A program made the translations under genes and the position numbers. The notes beneath the pieces were generated by a model, which saw only the letters and a program-made list of their open reading frames with translations, was not told the origin of the DNA and made no database searches. 64,000 nucleotides of DNA from Porticoccus sp964276025. Its GTDB lineage: Bacteria > Pseudomonadota > Gammaproteobacteria > Pseudomonadales > Porticoccaceae. Numbering within the stretch: position 1 is the first letter of the stretch; each line of letters begins with the position of its first letter. The stretch is taken from positions 310,001-374,000 of the forward strand of contig CAXYDD010000001.1 of assembly GCA_964276025.1 (NCBI GenBank), in the 5' to 3' direction. Of this stretch, positions 26,717 through 34,178 are shown piece by piece.

Positions 26717-28521
26717 AATCTCACACCGACATCATTACACTCGATCTTGCACAGGATATTCCAGGCCTGTTTGCCCAACGCGTTAAACGTAACCCTGATG
26801 CAATTGCCTGCCGACAATTTAACGAAGCAACTCAACAGTGGTATCAATTGTCATGGCAAGAAATGGAACAAAATGTAGCCCGTTGGCGTGCTGCCTTTGC
26901 TAATGAAAATCTTAATCCTGGCGATCGGGTTGCCATTATGCTGCGTAATTGCATGGAATGGACTTTTTTTGATTTGGCGGCGTTAAGTCTTGGTCTCATT
27001 ACAGTGCCGTTATATCCAAACGATCGCGCTAATAATGCCGCCTATATTCTGCATAATGCCGATGCCAAATTTTTATTATTAGATGATCTATTAGAGCAAC
27101 AAGAATTGGCCGAGCATGAAATCATATCGGGATTAACTCGTGTCATAAGTTTATCTAAAACAAAACCTTCTCACCGACTAGATAATTGGCTGCCCGCTGA
27201 CATATGGCTGGGTGATGCACCAGATATAAACATCGAACTCCCCACCCTCGATCCACATAGCCTAGCCACTATCGTCTACACATCAGGCACAACGGGGCAT
27301 CCTAAAGGTGTGATGCTCAGTCACCATAACATTTTATGGAATGCTTGGAGTGGCATGCAAAGTATCCCCATTTACCCTGAGGATAACTTTCTTTCATTTT
27401 TACCATTGTCACATACTTTAGAAAGAACCATTGGCTATTATCTACCTATCATGGCTGGAGCGACGATCACTTACGCCCGCTCTATTCCACAATTAGCGGA
27501 CGACCTCCTAGAACAAAAACCCACGGTATTAATTAGTGTGCCTCGCATTTATGAACGTATCTACAACCGCGTTCAAACTCAGTTAAAAGAAAAATCTTCC
27601 TTTGCTCAAAAATTGTTTGAATATGCAGTATATGCAGGCTGGCTTCATTTTGAATATCAGCAAAAACGGCAAAAATGGCATCCCGCATTACTATTGCATC
27701 CACTCCTAAATTTTCTCATAGGTAAGAAAATACAAGATAAGGTTGGTGGACGATTACGTGTTGCTATTTGTGGTGGTGCGCCATTAGCTGAGAATATCGC
27801 CAAAACCTTTATTGCACTAGGTTTACCTGTATTGCAAGGCTATGGCCTAACCGAAACCAGTCCAGTAATAGGCGTTAATAAACTAGAAAGAAATTATCCA
27901 CGTAGTATTGGCTTACCATTACAAGATGTAGCAGTAAGATTTAGCCACGCTGGGGAGCTACAGGTAAAAAGCCCCGGTGTTATGCTTGGCTACTGGAATA
28001 ACCCTGAAGCGACTGCTGAGACTGTCGACCAAGAGAGTTGGTTGCATACTGGCGATTTGGGCATGCAGGATGCTGAAGGATTTATTCAGATCACTGGACG
28101 CCTAAAAGATATTATCGTCTTAGCCAATGGTGAAAAAATACCACCTACTGATATGGAAATAGCTATCGCCAACGATCCATTAATAGAGCATGTTTTAGTG
28201 ATTGGTGAAGGTCGACCATTTTTAAGTGCATTGATTGTGCTGGCTGATGATGCCTGGCCTCACTTAGCTGATAAGGCAAAATTGACTACTCACGATCCTG
28301 AAAAACTCAAAGTGCATCCGTATATTGAACAACTACTATTAGACGGAATACAAAAGCAACTACACGATTTTCCTAGTTATGCTCAAATAATACGGGCTGG
28401 AATTTCACTTACCCCGTGGACAGTAAACAATGGGTTATTCACGCCGACATTAAAAGCCAAACGGAAGCAGATTGCTGCTCATTTTGCCGATCAAATAAAC
28501 ACATTTTATGAAGAACATTGA
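26713..28521 (+). CDS. Long-chain acyl-CoA synthetase with ATA in place of its start codon
   Basis: AMP-forming acyl-CoA ligase activating fatty acids for the operon. The P-loop-like motif is TIVYTSGTTGHPKGVMLSHH; then LQGYGLTETSPVIG, the hinge region LHTGDLGMQDAEGFIQITGR and the lysine-containing AKRKQIAAHF near the C-terminus. The frame with a standard start (TTG at 26848) lacks about 45 conserved N-terminal residues. In-frame coding continues upstream to 26713, where ATAA overlaps the fadJ stop and GGGAGAG lies 6-7 nt before it. The two preceding junctions in this operon are ATGA. A G-to-A change would have turned ATG into ATA while keeping fadJ's stop (TGA to TAA). Length from 26713 is 602 residues, normal for the family. 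Confidence 0.85.
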   Translation: MKSHTDIITLDLAQDIPGLFAQRVKRNPDAIACRQFNEATQQWYQLSWQEMEQNVARWRAAFANENLNPGDRVAIMLRNCMEWTFFDLAALSLGLITVPLYPNDRANNAAYILHNADAKFLLLDDLLEQQELAEHEIISGLTRVISLSKTKPSHRLDNWLPADIWLGDAPDINIELPTLDPHSLATIVYTSGTTGHPKGVMLSHHNILWNAWSGMQSIPIYPEDNFLSFLPLSHTLERTIGYYLPIMAGATITYARSIPQLADDLLEQKPTVLISVPRIYERIYNRVQTQLKEKSSFAQKLFEYAVYAGWLHFEYQQKRQKWHPALLLHPLLNFLIGKKIQDKVGGRLRVAICGGAPLAENIAKTFIALGLPVLQGYGLTETSPVIGVNKLERNYPRSIGLPLQDVAVRFSHAGELQVKSPGVMLGYWNNPEATAETVDQESWLHTGDLGMQDAEGFIQITGRLKDIIVLANGEKIPPTDMEIAIANDPLIEHVLVIGEGRPFLSALIVLADDAWPHLADKAKLTTHDPEKLKVHPYIEQLLLDGIQKQLHDFPSYAQIIRAGISLTPWTVNNGLFTPTLKAKRKQIAAHFADQINTFYEEH

Positions 28522-28599
28522 TATGCATATATTTTTAATTAAATAAATAAGAATAAAGATGTCCATTAATCTTTAGATTTTAGAGCCTCTATCTACCAT

Positions 28600-28927
28600 T
28601 CATACCAAGAGTTCTGGTTCTAATTGTTTCTCTGCTAGACAGGTCTTCTCAATTTGTTTGGCAGCATACTCAGTACCTGCTTTTTCAGCACAGTCACTTC
28701 TAGCTAAACAAGTCTTATCGATTTCTTTGGCTTCTTTGGCTTCTTTGGCTTCTTTGGCTTCTTTGGCTTCTTTGGCTTCTAAGTCCCACTTCTACTTTTT
28801 CAATTTCGTCCGCGGGATATTTTCCTTCTCTTCGCCTCTGCCTCCACTGATACTCTCTGTTGCTGACGTCATGCTCTTGCCAAAAATAAAAACCAATCCA
28901 TCTGATAAAGGTTGATTTACACCACAT
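28600..28927 (-). pseudogene. Small Lys/Glu/Ala-repeat protein gene, frameshifted
   Basis: From an ATG at 28927 with a good ribosome binding site (AAGGAGA) the frame reads MWCKSTFIRWIGFYFWQEHD and continues to DEIEKVEVGL, then enters the 9-bp repeat in the wrong frame (Arg-Ser-Gln repeats) and stops. One base over, the repeat reads Ala-Lys-Glu and continues without stop as EIDKTCLARSDCAEKAGTEY and on to ELLV, ending at 28600. That second frame has a TAG just upstream of the repeat. A one-base indel near 28780-28795 would join them into a ~108-residue protein. I do not recognise the family. It lies just inside the right end of the island. Confidence 0.5.
28723..28780. repeat. Variable-number tandem repeat, 9-bp unit
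   Basis: TTCTTTGGC repeated six times without a mismatch (28723-28776) plus a partial seventh copy. As the unit is a multiple of three, changes in copy number would lengthen or shorten the encoded Ala-Lys-Glu tract on the minus strand without changing frame. Confidence 0.95.
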
Positions 28928-28969
28928 AGCAATCTCCTTTCCTTCTTTACAGAGTACGCTCAAGTGGAG

Positions 28970-29177
28970 TGGTTTTCAATTTCAGCTATTTTGTATGGGG
29001 GTGGGTACTATATACAACAGCAAACCATAAGCCCTCCCCCGCCCCCTGTACTGTTATCCAAGAATATTTAAAAGTACGAGAAATTCTCTGTGCAATCTCT
29101 GTGCAGTGAAATACATCTGATAATACGCAGTAGATATAAGGTAGATGTATAAGGAATAAGCTAAAACATAGGTATGT
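28970..29177. repeat. Dispersed ~208-bp repeat, copy A
   Basis: Non-coding sequence beginning TGGTTTTCAATTTCAGCTAT, containing a C-rich stretch (CCCTCCCCCGCCCCC), two CTGTGCA direct repeats 11 bp apart (29088 and 29099), CATCTGATAATACGCAGTA, and ending CTAAAACATAGGTATG. A diverged copy of equal length lies at 36730-36938 and a partial copy at 29325-29395. Copy A is just inside the right end of the tRNA-Arg island. Confidence 0.8.
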
Positions 29178-29230
29178 ATTGGTCTTCAGGCTGTTATCAG
29201 TGAGGCATAAAAAGGATTAAATACTAGATA

Positions 29231-29282
29231 CGGCCCCCTCCTAAGGGGCAGGTCAGAGGTTCGAATCCTCTTCGGGACGCCA
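29231..29282 (+). repeat. Attachment site copy (right), tRNA-Arg 3' fragment
   Basis: Exact 52-bp duplicate of the tRNA-Arg(CCT) 3' part at 18215-18266, same orientation, with no tRNA 5' half in front, so it cannot make a tRNA. It marks the right end of the island. Confidence 0.9.
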
Positions 29283-29324
29283 TACAATAGATTATTAATA
29301 AAAGGAGTTAAAAATGAATAATAA

Positions 29325-29395
29325 GATTTTACAAATTCAGCTATTTTGTATGAGGTTGGGTACTATTATATGTAGCAACAAGATTTAGACCCCCC
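29325..29395. repeat. Dispersed repeat, partial copy A'
   Basis: About 70 bp matching the start of copies A and B (TTCAGCTATTTTGTATG, then a GGGTACTAT-like stretch, then AGCAACA and a run of C). The rest of the repeat is missing. It lies 43 bp outside the right attachment site, so repeat copies flank the site on both sides. Confidence 0.6.
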
Positions 29396-29430
29396 GTGGG
29401 TTAGATTTAGTCTACATTTAGAAGTTTTAT

Positions 29431-29862
29431 TTAAGAAGCAAATGCCCTTGATTCTTTAGAATTTAAATGCACTTTAATACCTGGTGGTAGCCCCATTTCA
29501 ATTTCAATCTGACCAATGGTGTGGTCATGGTTTTCTACCATCTCGTTCATTTTATAAACTTTTTGTATAGAGGAAATTATTGCTGACTGAAGCTTAGATA
29601 AGTTTTCATTATCAGAGAGATTATCAAGGTTTTTGACTCCACCAGCTTTTTGTTCAACGATGATGCCAATTTTGGGTGGAAATGATAAGCCAAAAAAAAC
29701 GTCACCTATGATAAATCCTGATTTCTCTAATACAGGTTTAAGTCCGTTAATTTCAGCTAATCCGTCACCTAAAAGTGACGTAGCTTTGCCACCTAACTCG
29801 CCTGCTTTCTCCTTAATAGAATCATTTAATTCTTTTGACTTATTTTTTATCTTATCAAACAT
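29431..29862 (-). CDS. Hypothetical protein, 143 aa
   Basis: I do not recognise this protein. It begins MFDKIKNKSKELNDSIKEKA, an amphipathic lysine-rich helix, followed by a Gly/Leu-rich stretch (GGKATSLLGDGLAEI), a hydrophobic middle (SGFIIGDVFFGLSFPPKIGI) and a more polar C-terminal half containing NHDHTIGQIEIEMGLPPGIK. No signal peptide. The hydrophobic middle could be a membrane-associating segment. AAGGGG lies about 12 nt before the ATG. Two very short frames precede it on the same strand and could be cotranscribed. It lies in the accessory region to the right of the island. Confidence 0.6.
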   Translation of the reverse strand: MFDKIKNKSKELNDSIKEKAGELGGKATSLLGDGLAEINGLKPVLEKSGFIIGDVFFGLSFPPKIGIIVEQKAGGVKNLDNLSDNENLSKLQSAIISSIQKVYKMNEMVENHDHTIGQIEIEMGLPPGIKVHLNSKESRAFAS

Positions 29863-29875
29863 GATATAAAACCCC

Positions 29876-29935
29876 TTAAGTTTTTAGAGCCAGTAGAGAT
29901 ATTAGTAGTAGTGGTGTGAGGAGTTTTAGTTTCAT
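29876..29935 (-). CDS. Possible hydrophobic leader peptide, 19 aa
   Basis: MKLKLLTPLLLISLLALKT then stop. The ATG overlaps the stop of the small upstream frame (TAATG) and the stop is 13 bp before the 143-residue gene. It reads like a signal peptide without a mature part. It may be a real small peptide or a remnant of a lost lipoprotein gene. Confidence 0.25.
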   Translation of the reverse strand: MKLKLLTPLLLISLLALKT

Positions 29936-30075
29936 TATTTACCTAGCTCATCCTTTAGTTTTTTCTTTTTAGTTTTAATCCAGAGAGTAAATAACGAGTC
30001 CTCAGTATCATCATGAGAAAGCATATAATAGATGTTTAAGACTGCAAAGAGGCATATAATGAAACAGAACCGCAT
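29935..30075 (-). CDS. Possible single-pass small membrane protein, 46 aa
   Basis: Frame MRFCFIICLFAVLNIYYMLS followed by an acidic turn (HDDTEDS) and a lysine-rich end (KTKKKKLKDELGK): one N-terminal membrane helix and a charged cytosolic tail. Its stop overlaps the start of the 19-residue peptide. No clear ribosome binding site. The layout suggests a tightly packed small operon with the 143-residue gene, but coding evidence is modest. Confidence 0.35.
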   Translation of the reverse strand: MRFCFIICLFAVLNIYYMLSHDDTEDSLFTLWIKTKKKKLKDELGK

Positions 30076-30091
30076 ATAAAAGAGATGTGTG

Positions 30092-30175
30092 ATGCAATCT
30101 TATGGCGAATTGAAAGCTGAAATAGAAACTGTCCAACAGCAAATGGGGCTTGCTGAAGGTGGGAAAGGTAAATGA
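30092..30175 (+). CDS. H-NS-like N-terminal fragment, 27 aa, coupled to next gene
   Basis: MQSYGELKAEIETVQQQMGL then AEGGKGK and stop. The start resembles the N-terminal oligomerisation helix of H-NS-family proteins of the type that begin with Tyr-x-Glu-Leu and a Gln/Glu-rich helix; the DNA-binding C-terminal half is absent. Its TGA overlaps the ATG of the following metallo-beta-lactamase-fold gene (ATGA). It is either a truncated hns relic that now acts as a translated leader, or a real short peptide. Confidence 0.45.
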   Translation: MQSYGELKAEIETVQQQMGLAEGGKGK

Positions 30176-31479
30176 AGATACGTTCTTTAAATAATGCTAC
30201 CGTTCTTGTTCGAAGTGATCAGTGCTCACTTTTAATTGATCCTTGGTTAGTGGGAGATTTATATGGGGGAGCATGGTCGCCTTTTGCAACTTGTGAAAAC
30301 ATAGAATTTTTAAGAACTGTGACTCATGTATTTGTGAGTCACATACACGAAGATCATTGGGATAAAGAAACTTTAAAGCTTTTGAAAAAAGAAGTAGAGA
30401 TTTTCATCCCTGACCACAAAGTTAATTCGGTTTTGATGAAGCAAATTGAGCAGCTTGGCTTCTCGAATGTTAAATTAATTAAATCTTTCACTAAGGTGAA
30501 ATTGTCAGATATGGATCTGACAATCGTCCCTCCAATGAATGCTTTTGGACAGGAGTTAGGTTCATATTACAGCGGTTATGAAATTGATGCGACTAATATA
30601 GATAGATCCTTGCTAGTAGAAGACCATCAGACAAAGACATCACATTTCTTTCTATGTGACAATACTCCTTATGATTTGAATGTTCTTGAAGGGCATAAAT
30701 TCGAAAATCTCACCTCTGTTTGGTATCCATTTAATTCATATGCACAAGATTACCCTGTGTGTTACGAAATTGATGATATGGAAAAGACAAATATTCATCG
30801 AACAATGCACAAGAAACGAAGGGAAACTATGGAAAAATGTTTAAATAAATTAAAGCCAAAGTACTATTTCCCGCACTCGGCTGATTTTGTTCTTAATGGT
30901 CCTATGTCTAAATCCTTTGACAACTATACAGACCCGAAATATATGGATAGACAGCTTGTCGCTGACACTTATGCATTTCCAAGTCTATCTGCTTCAGTTA
31001 GTGCTTATGCAGGCTTTGGTGATGAATTAGAGTTTGTAAGTGGTGGTGATCTGAAAATTCACAGAGATCGATATGGTTATGAGTTAACTTCATCAAAGTT
31101 GGGTTTAGACAATTTTAAGTCAAACTTAAAAGAAAAGAACTCTCAAATCATCGAGAGAGCTTTTTCGGAAATGTTACAACGTTGTGAGAGATTCAAGATT
31201 GATTTGACCCCAGCTCGAGACTGGTTGTTAGAGTTTAATGTAGACGAAGAGAAAGACGTAATTTCATATAGAGAGATGCGTTTGTTAAAAGAAGGGGATG
31301 AAATTCTCTCGGACTACAAGATACTTAGCTTCAAGTTCACTAAAAATACTTTTGATGCCCTAATGAATAGAGAACTGCACTGGAATAACGCTCAAATAGG
31401 GTATCATTTAAAGGCTAAGCGAATTCCAAATGAGTACTGCGCGGAATTGTATAAATCGCTCAATTTTCTGCACTTGTAA
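30172..31479 (+). CDS. Metallo-beta-lactamase-fold hydrolase (UlaG-like)
   Basis: 435 residues with an N-terminal metallo-beta-lactamase fold of the UlaG/CMP-Neu5Ac-hydroxylase-like type: LLIDPWLVGDLYGG (about residues 21-34), the metal motif SHIHEDHWD (HxHxDH, about 55-63), a later FFLCDNTPYD and YFPHSADF that may supply further metal ligands. The C-terminal ~170 residues have no motif I know. The substrate cannot be told. Translation appears coupled to the short H-NS-like frame in front. The gene is AT-rich like its surroundings. Confidence 0.7.
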   Translation: MKIRSLNNATVLVRSDQCSLLIDPWLVGDLYGGAWSPFATCENIEFLRTVTHVFVSHIHEDHWDKETLKLLKKEVEIFIPDHKVNSVLMKQIEQLGFSNVKLIKSFTKVKLSDMDLTIVPPMNAFGQELGSYYSGYEIDATNIDRSLLVEDHQTKTSHFFLCDNTPYDLNVLEGHKFENLTSVWYPFNSYAQDYPVCYEIDDMEKTNIHRTMHKKRRETMEKCLNKLKPKYYFPHSADFVLNGPMSKSFDNYTDPKYMDRQLVADTYAFPSLSASVSAYAGFGDELEFVSGGDLKIHRDRYGYELTSSKLGLDNFKSNLKEKNSQIIERAFSEMLQRCERFKIDLTPARDWLLEFNVDEEKDVISYREMRLLKEGDEILSDYKILSFKFTKNTFDALMNRELHWNNAQIGYHLKAKRIPNEYCAELYKSLNFLHL

Positions 31480-31505
31480 TTGATCTTAATTGTAGATTAT
31501 GCGAA

Positions 31506-31739
31506 ATGAGTGAGTGGTATGACAGCCAAAAGCATCCAAGTAGCAACTTTCGAAAGTCACTACTAGAACGCATAGATAAAGCTAATCCACGTAACACACT
31601 TACAGCTCAAGAAGAAAGACGATTATCTAAACTTGAGGCTATAGTTATCAAGAAGATGCTCAAGCGATACACACATCTAAAACCAATTAAAAAATGCCTT
31701 ATAGTAAGATCAGTGAAACTAATAGGCTTTACCATATAA
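31506..31739 (+). CDS. Hypothetical charged protein, possibly truncated
   Basis: 77 residues starting MSEWYDSQKHPSSNFRKSLL, then a basic/acidic helix around NTLTAQEERRLSKLEAIVIKK. There is no signal peptide. Only a weak ribosome binding site is present. The end overlaps by 21 bp the end of the convergent frameshifted gene at 31719. The N-terminal half looks like protein sequence under selection, the last ~20 residues less so, which suggests a truncated island gene. Function unknown. Confidence 0.35.
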   Translation: MSEWYDSQKHPSSNFRKSLLERIDKANPRNTLTAQEERRLSKLEAIVIKKMLKRYTHLKPIKKCLIVRSVKLIGFTI

Positions 31740-32656
31740 AAATTCAATTTCTAAGAATATTGAGCCAAATAAACCCGCGTATCTTGAAAGAGACGATCTG
31801 TCTCCAATTAATACTTTTTTATGGGAAAGCATTTCTCCCTCAATTATAACTTCATCACTACAAACAATGGACTGAGTAAAACCTAGGTCTATCAAATAAG
31901 ACTGAAACTCTTTATAGGTGTTCAGCTTAACTCCGAAACCAGGATGAAGTTTTAAAGCAAATGGTTCATCAGCTGCATGAGCAAGTTTGGATATAGCTTT
32001 TTTCCATTCGCTTCTAGGCAGTCTTCCGGAGAGGGCATTAATAAAATAGTCTTATATTCTTTTAATAGTGGCCGGTAAACCTTTTTAAAATTATCGAAAG
32101 ATCTTAATATATATTTCTTTTTCACCGGTGCTGTTGGGAATGACTTCTCTGAAACACCAATCCATAACATGCCGTCATCCCTGTAGAAATCTACAAAATT
32201 TCTATGGTGTATTATTTTTTTTGGGATTCTTTTGTAGTCAGGAGAGGATGAAAATAAAGGGAAGTCCTCGCGATATGATTGGTCTCCTTCTTCAAAATAT
32301 ATATGTCCTATACAATATATAGAATCCACTATCTGCATAGATATATCATCAAGCCATGAAACGTAATATATGAACTGTTGTTTTTCAGACTCAATAGTTT
32401 TTTTTATAAGAGATCCATAAGATAAAGCACTAAAAAAATGGTCACCTATTTTTTGAATAAACCCCCTTTTACAATTTATAAAGTTCATTCCTTCAAATAA
32501 ACCTAATGCTGAGATGTCTCTAGAAAGAAATATCCTTATATCATTATAGTTAATTTTATTTTCCTTTATGTACTCGTATGCAACAATTGCATTCATTTGA
32601 TTACAGATAACGAAGATATGAAGAAGATTTTCATTTTTATGGATTTTTTTAGCCAT
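31719..32656 (-). pseudogene. Glycosyltransferase-like (sialyltransferase-type?) gene, frameshifted
   Basis: The frame from 32656 (MAKKIHKNENLLHIFVICNQ) is open to 31952, but its sensible protein text ends at about 32035 (KTILLMPS). From there a different frame continues as GRLPRSEWKKAISKLAHAAD, FALKLHPGFGVKL, IEGEMLSHKKVLIGDRSSLS and ends LYGKAY at 31719. A two-base expansion or one-base loss within CCCTCTCC (plus strand 32028-32035) joins them into about 310 residues. The KLHP motif, the EEGD around residue 120 and the late SSLSRYAGLFG resemble bacterial sialyltransferase-type enzymes (polysialyltransferase/GT52 style), but that is a weak family guess. Confidence 0.5.
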
Positions 32657-32797
32657 TAAGTTTTCTTTTTTGAGATAGGTTTTGATATATCATAAGTAGG
32701 TCTGTATGTTTTGCTAGTATTCAAGGAATTTAATTGCTGATAAACTATTGAGAATTCATAATTCCCTATATTAAGCATTAAAATGATCGGAGAATGA

Positions 32798-33655
32798 GTG
32801 ACAAAAAAAGATGCCAATCATTTTGAGTTGATTTATGATAAATCTAAAATTGATGAAATAATAGATTTCTTAAGTGCTAACCATAAGGCAACTTTACAGC
32901 ACTATAACAGGCTCTCGCTTCAACTTAAACTATCACCTGAAAATATCCCTGTAGCTGCTATAAACAGGTCCTTTGGAAAAATTTCGATAGCATTGCTACT
33001 AATTTACCAAGGTAAAGAGACCAACTCTAAGAAAGATATACTTAATTTAACTACTTGGTATGCAGTGCCTGAAAAAAGAGGTATTGGTGTTTTCAGTTTT
33101 GTAAAAAAACTAACAGGTTCGTTAAGTAATTATATACTTACTGATTATACGCCTAATCCTGCTGCAAAAAGGATTTTTAAGAGTGTTGGTTTTGCCAATA
33201 TGAAAATTTCTATTGTTAAGGGAGGTTTATCAAAAAAATTTCCTTTCTTTTTAGCAGAAGCATTCAAATGGCTTGCTGCTTCAAATAAAACCCTTAAAAC
33301 TAAAAAAATGTCACATCAATCTATAAGGCTACTTAATATAGATATTGAAAATTCAATCATTTCAGAGAATAAAAAAAATAGTACTTTTTTTTCTATACAT
33401 CCAAAGCGATTTATCGGTATACCAGTAAACATTCTAAATATTTATCATATGAGCAACCAAAAACTTTGCATAAATTTTATTAAAATCATCAAATTGATGT
33501 TCAAACATAAAGCACCAATGCTGTTAATTTATTTTATTGATCTACAATCGAAATGCCATGAAGCCGAATGGATTGTACTTTCAGATGATAAAAAAATTGA
33601 ATATATCTCTCCGATGTACTCTGAACTAGAAGCTTTACATCTATTAAATAATTAG
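32798..33655 (+). CDS. Putative GNAT-like acyltransferase
   Basis: 285 residues from a GTG start with GGAGA five bases upstream. The N-terminal 150 residues have the pattern of a GNAT fold: an acceptor-like region, LTTWYAVPEKRGIGVFSFVKK (about 87-107, placed like the acetyl-CoA-binding R/Q-x-x-G-x-G/A loop) and NPAAKRIFKSVGFANMK (about 121-137, the usual late helix). The C-terminal half is unrelated and may be an acceptor domain. GNAT-like proteins of this size occur in surface-glycan loci, and the neighbour is a broken glycosyltransferase-like gene, so a sugar acyltransferase is possible. Substrate unknown. Confidence 0.5.
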   Translation: MTKKDANHFELIYDKSKIDEIIDFLSANHKATLQHYNRLSLQLKLSPENIPVAAINRSFGKISIALLLIYQGKETNSKKDILNLTTWYAVPEKRGIGVFSFVKKLTGSLSNYILTDYTPNPAAKRIFKSVGFANMKISIVKGGLSKKFPFFLAEAFKWLAASNKTLKTKKMSHQSIRLLNIDIENSIISENKKNSTFFSIHPKRFIGIPVNILNIYHMSNQKLCINFIKIIKLMFKHKAPMLLIYFIDLQSKCHEAEWIVLSDDKKIEYISPMYSELEALHLLNN

Positions 33656-33744
33656 GGTTCAATTAAAATAATAAATAGTATCCAAGTCTGATTTGAATTA
33701 AAAAGCAGTTCTAAAAAGCCTGGCTTATGGTGGTATCTGTTGAT

Positions 33745-34080
33745 TTACTTACAAGGATATCTTTTAGCTATTATTTTCCAAATAAACTGTTCTGCAGGAA
33801 TTCGTATCAATGGAGATTTTGGAGCCTGCTGTATTTTAGACATCACATATCTTTTAACTTCACCATGAGTTACATCATCAGAAACGCACCAATTTGGCAT
33901 TAAACTGTAATATGCTTCTATAGCTCCCTCACAAAAACCTTTAGCATATCTTGTCGCTTTAGGCTCGCAGGCAGATTGTAAAAACCAAGTTTGCATAGGT
34001 GTTGAAATTCTTTCTGCTGCAACTATAGGCGATACAACCAATATCCCTATAATTATGATAATTTTAAGCTTATTTCGCAT
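33745..34080 (-). CDS. Exported Rap1a/Tai-like protein
   Basis: 111 residues from the ATG at 34080, chosen because AAAGGAG lies 6-7 nt in front and a signal peptide follows at once (MRNKLKIIIIIGILVVSPIVAA). The mature part has FCEGAIEAYYSLM, NWCVSDDVTHGEVKRYVMSKI and ends in a cysteine (RYPCK), the cysteine spacing and length I associate with the Rap1a/Tai immunity-protein domain. In Serratia, Rap1a-type proteins protect against the peptidoglycan amidase effector Ssp1 (Tae4). No type VI effector gene is adjacent, so here it is an orphan and immunity is only an inference. Confidence 0.55.
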   Translation of the reverse strand: MRNKLKIIIIIGILVVSPIVAAERISTPMQTWFLQSACEPKATRYAKGFCEGAIEAYYSLMPNWCVSDDVTHGEVKRYVMSKIQQAPKSPLIRIPAEQFIWKIIAKRYPCK

Positions 34081-34178
34081 CCCAAGCTCCTTTATTAACC
34101 TCATCCCTATAAGTATCAATCTTATTAGTTATAATAAATATATAAGTAGCTTAATGTAAACTTTTTGGGGAGCTAAGG

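Larger units (their letters stand above)
18267..29282 (+). mobile_element. 11-kb tRNA-Arg-integrated genomic island without integrase
   Basis: Bounded on the left by the 3' end of intact tRNA-Arg(CCT) and on the right by a 52-bp duplicate of that tRNA's 3' part. Contents: nfeD, a nonsense-interrupted SPFH gene, a papain-like hydrolase, fadE, fadI, fadJ, a long-chain acyl-CoA ligase, and a decayed Lys/Glu/Ala-repeat gene. The lipid genes are visibly G+C-richer than flanking DNA. I see no integrase, excisionase or mobilisation gene, so the element is either decayed or depended on an integrase in trans. A copy of a dispersed ~208-bp repeat lies just inside the right boundary and a partial copy just outside. 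Confidence 0.8.

Noticed and set aside
28658..28915. Plus-strand frame of 85 residues with a Ser-Leu-Ala repeat
   Set aside because: It has no ribosome binding site; the opposite strand has a good one and sensible protein sequence on both sides of the repeat, so this is a shadow of the repeat.
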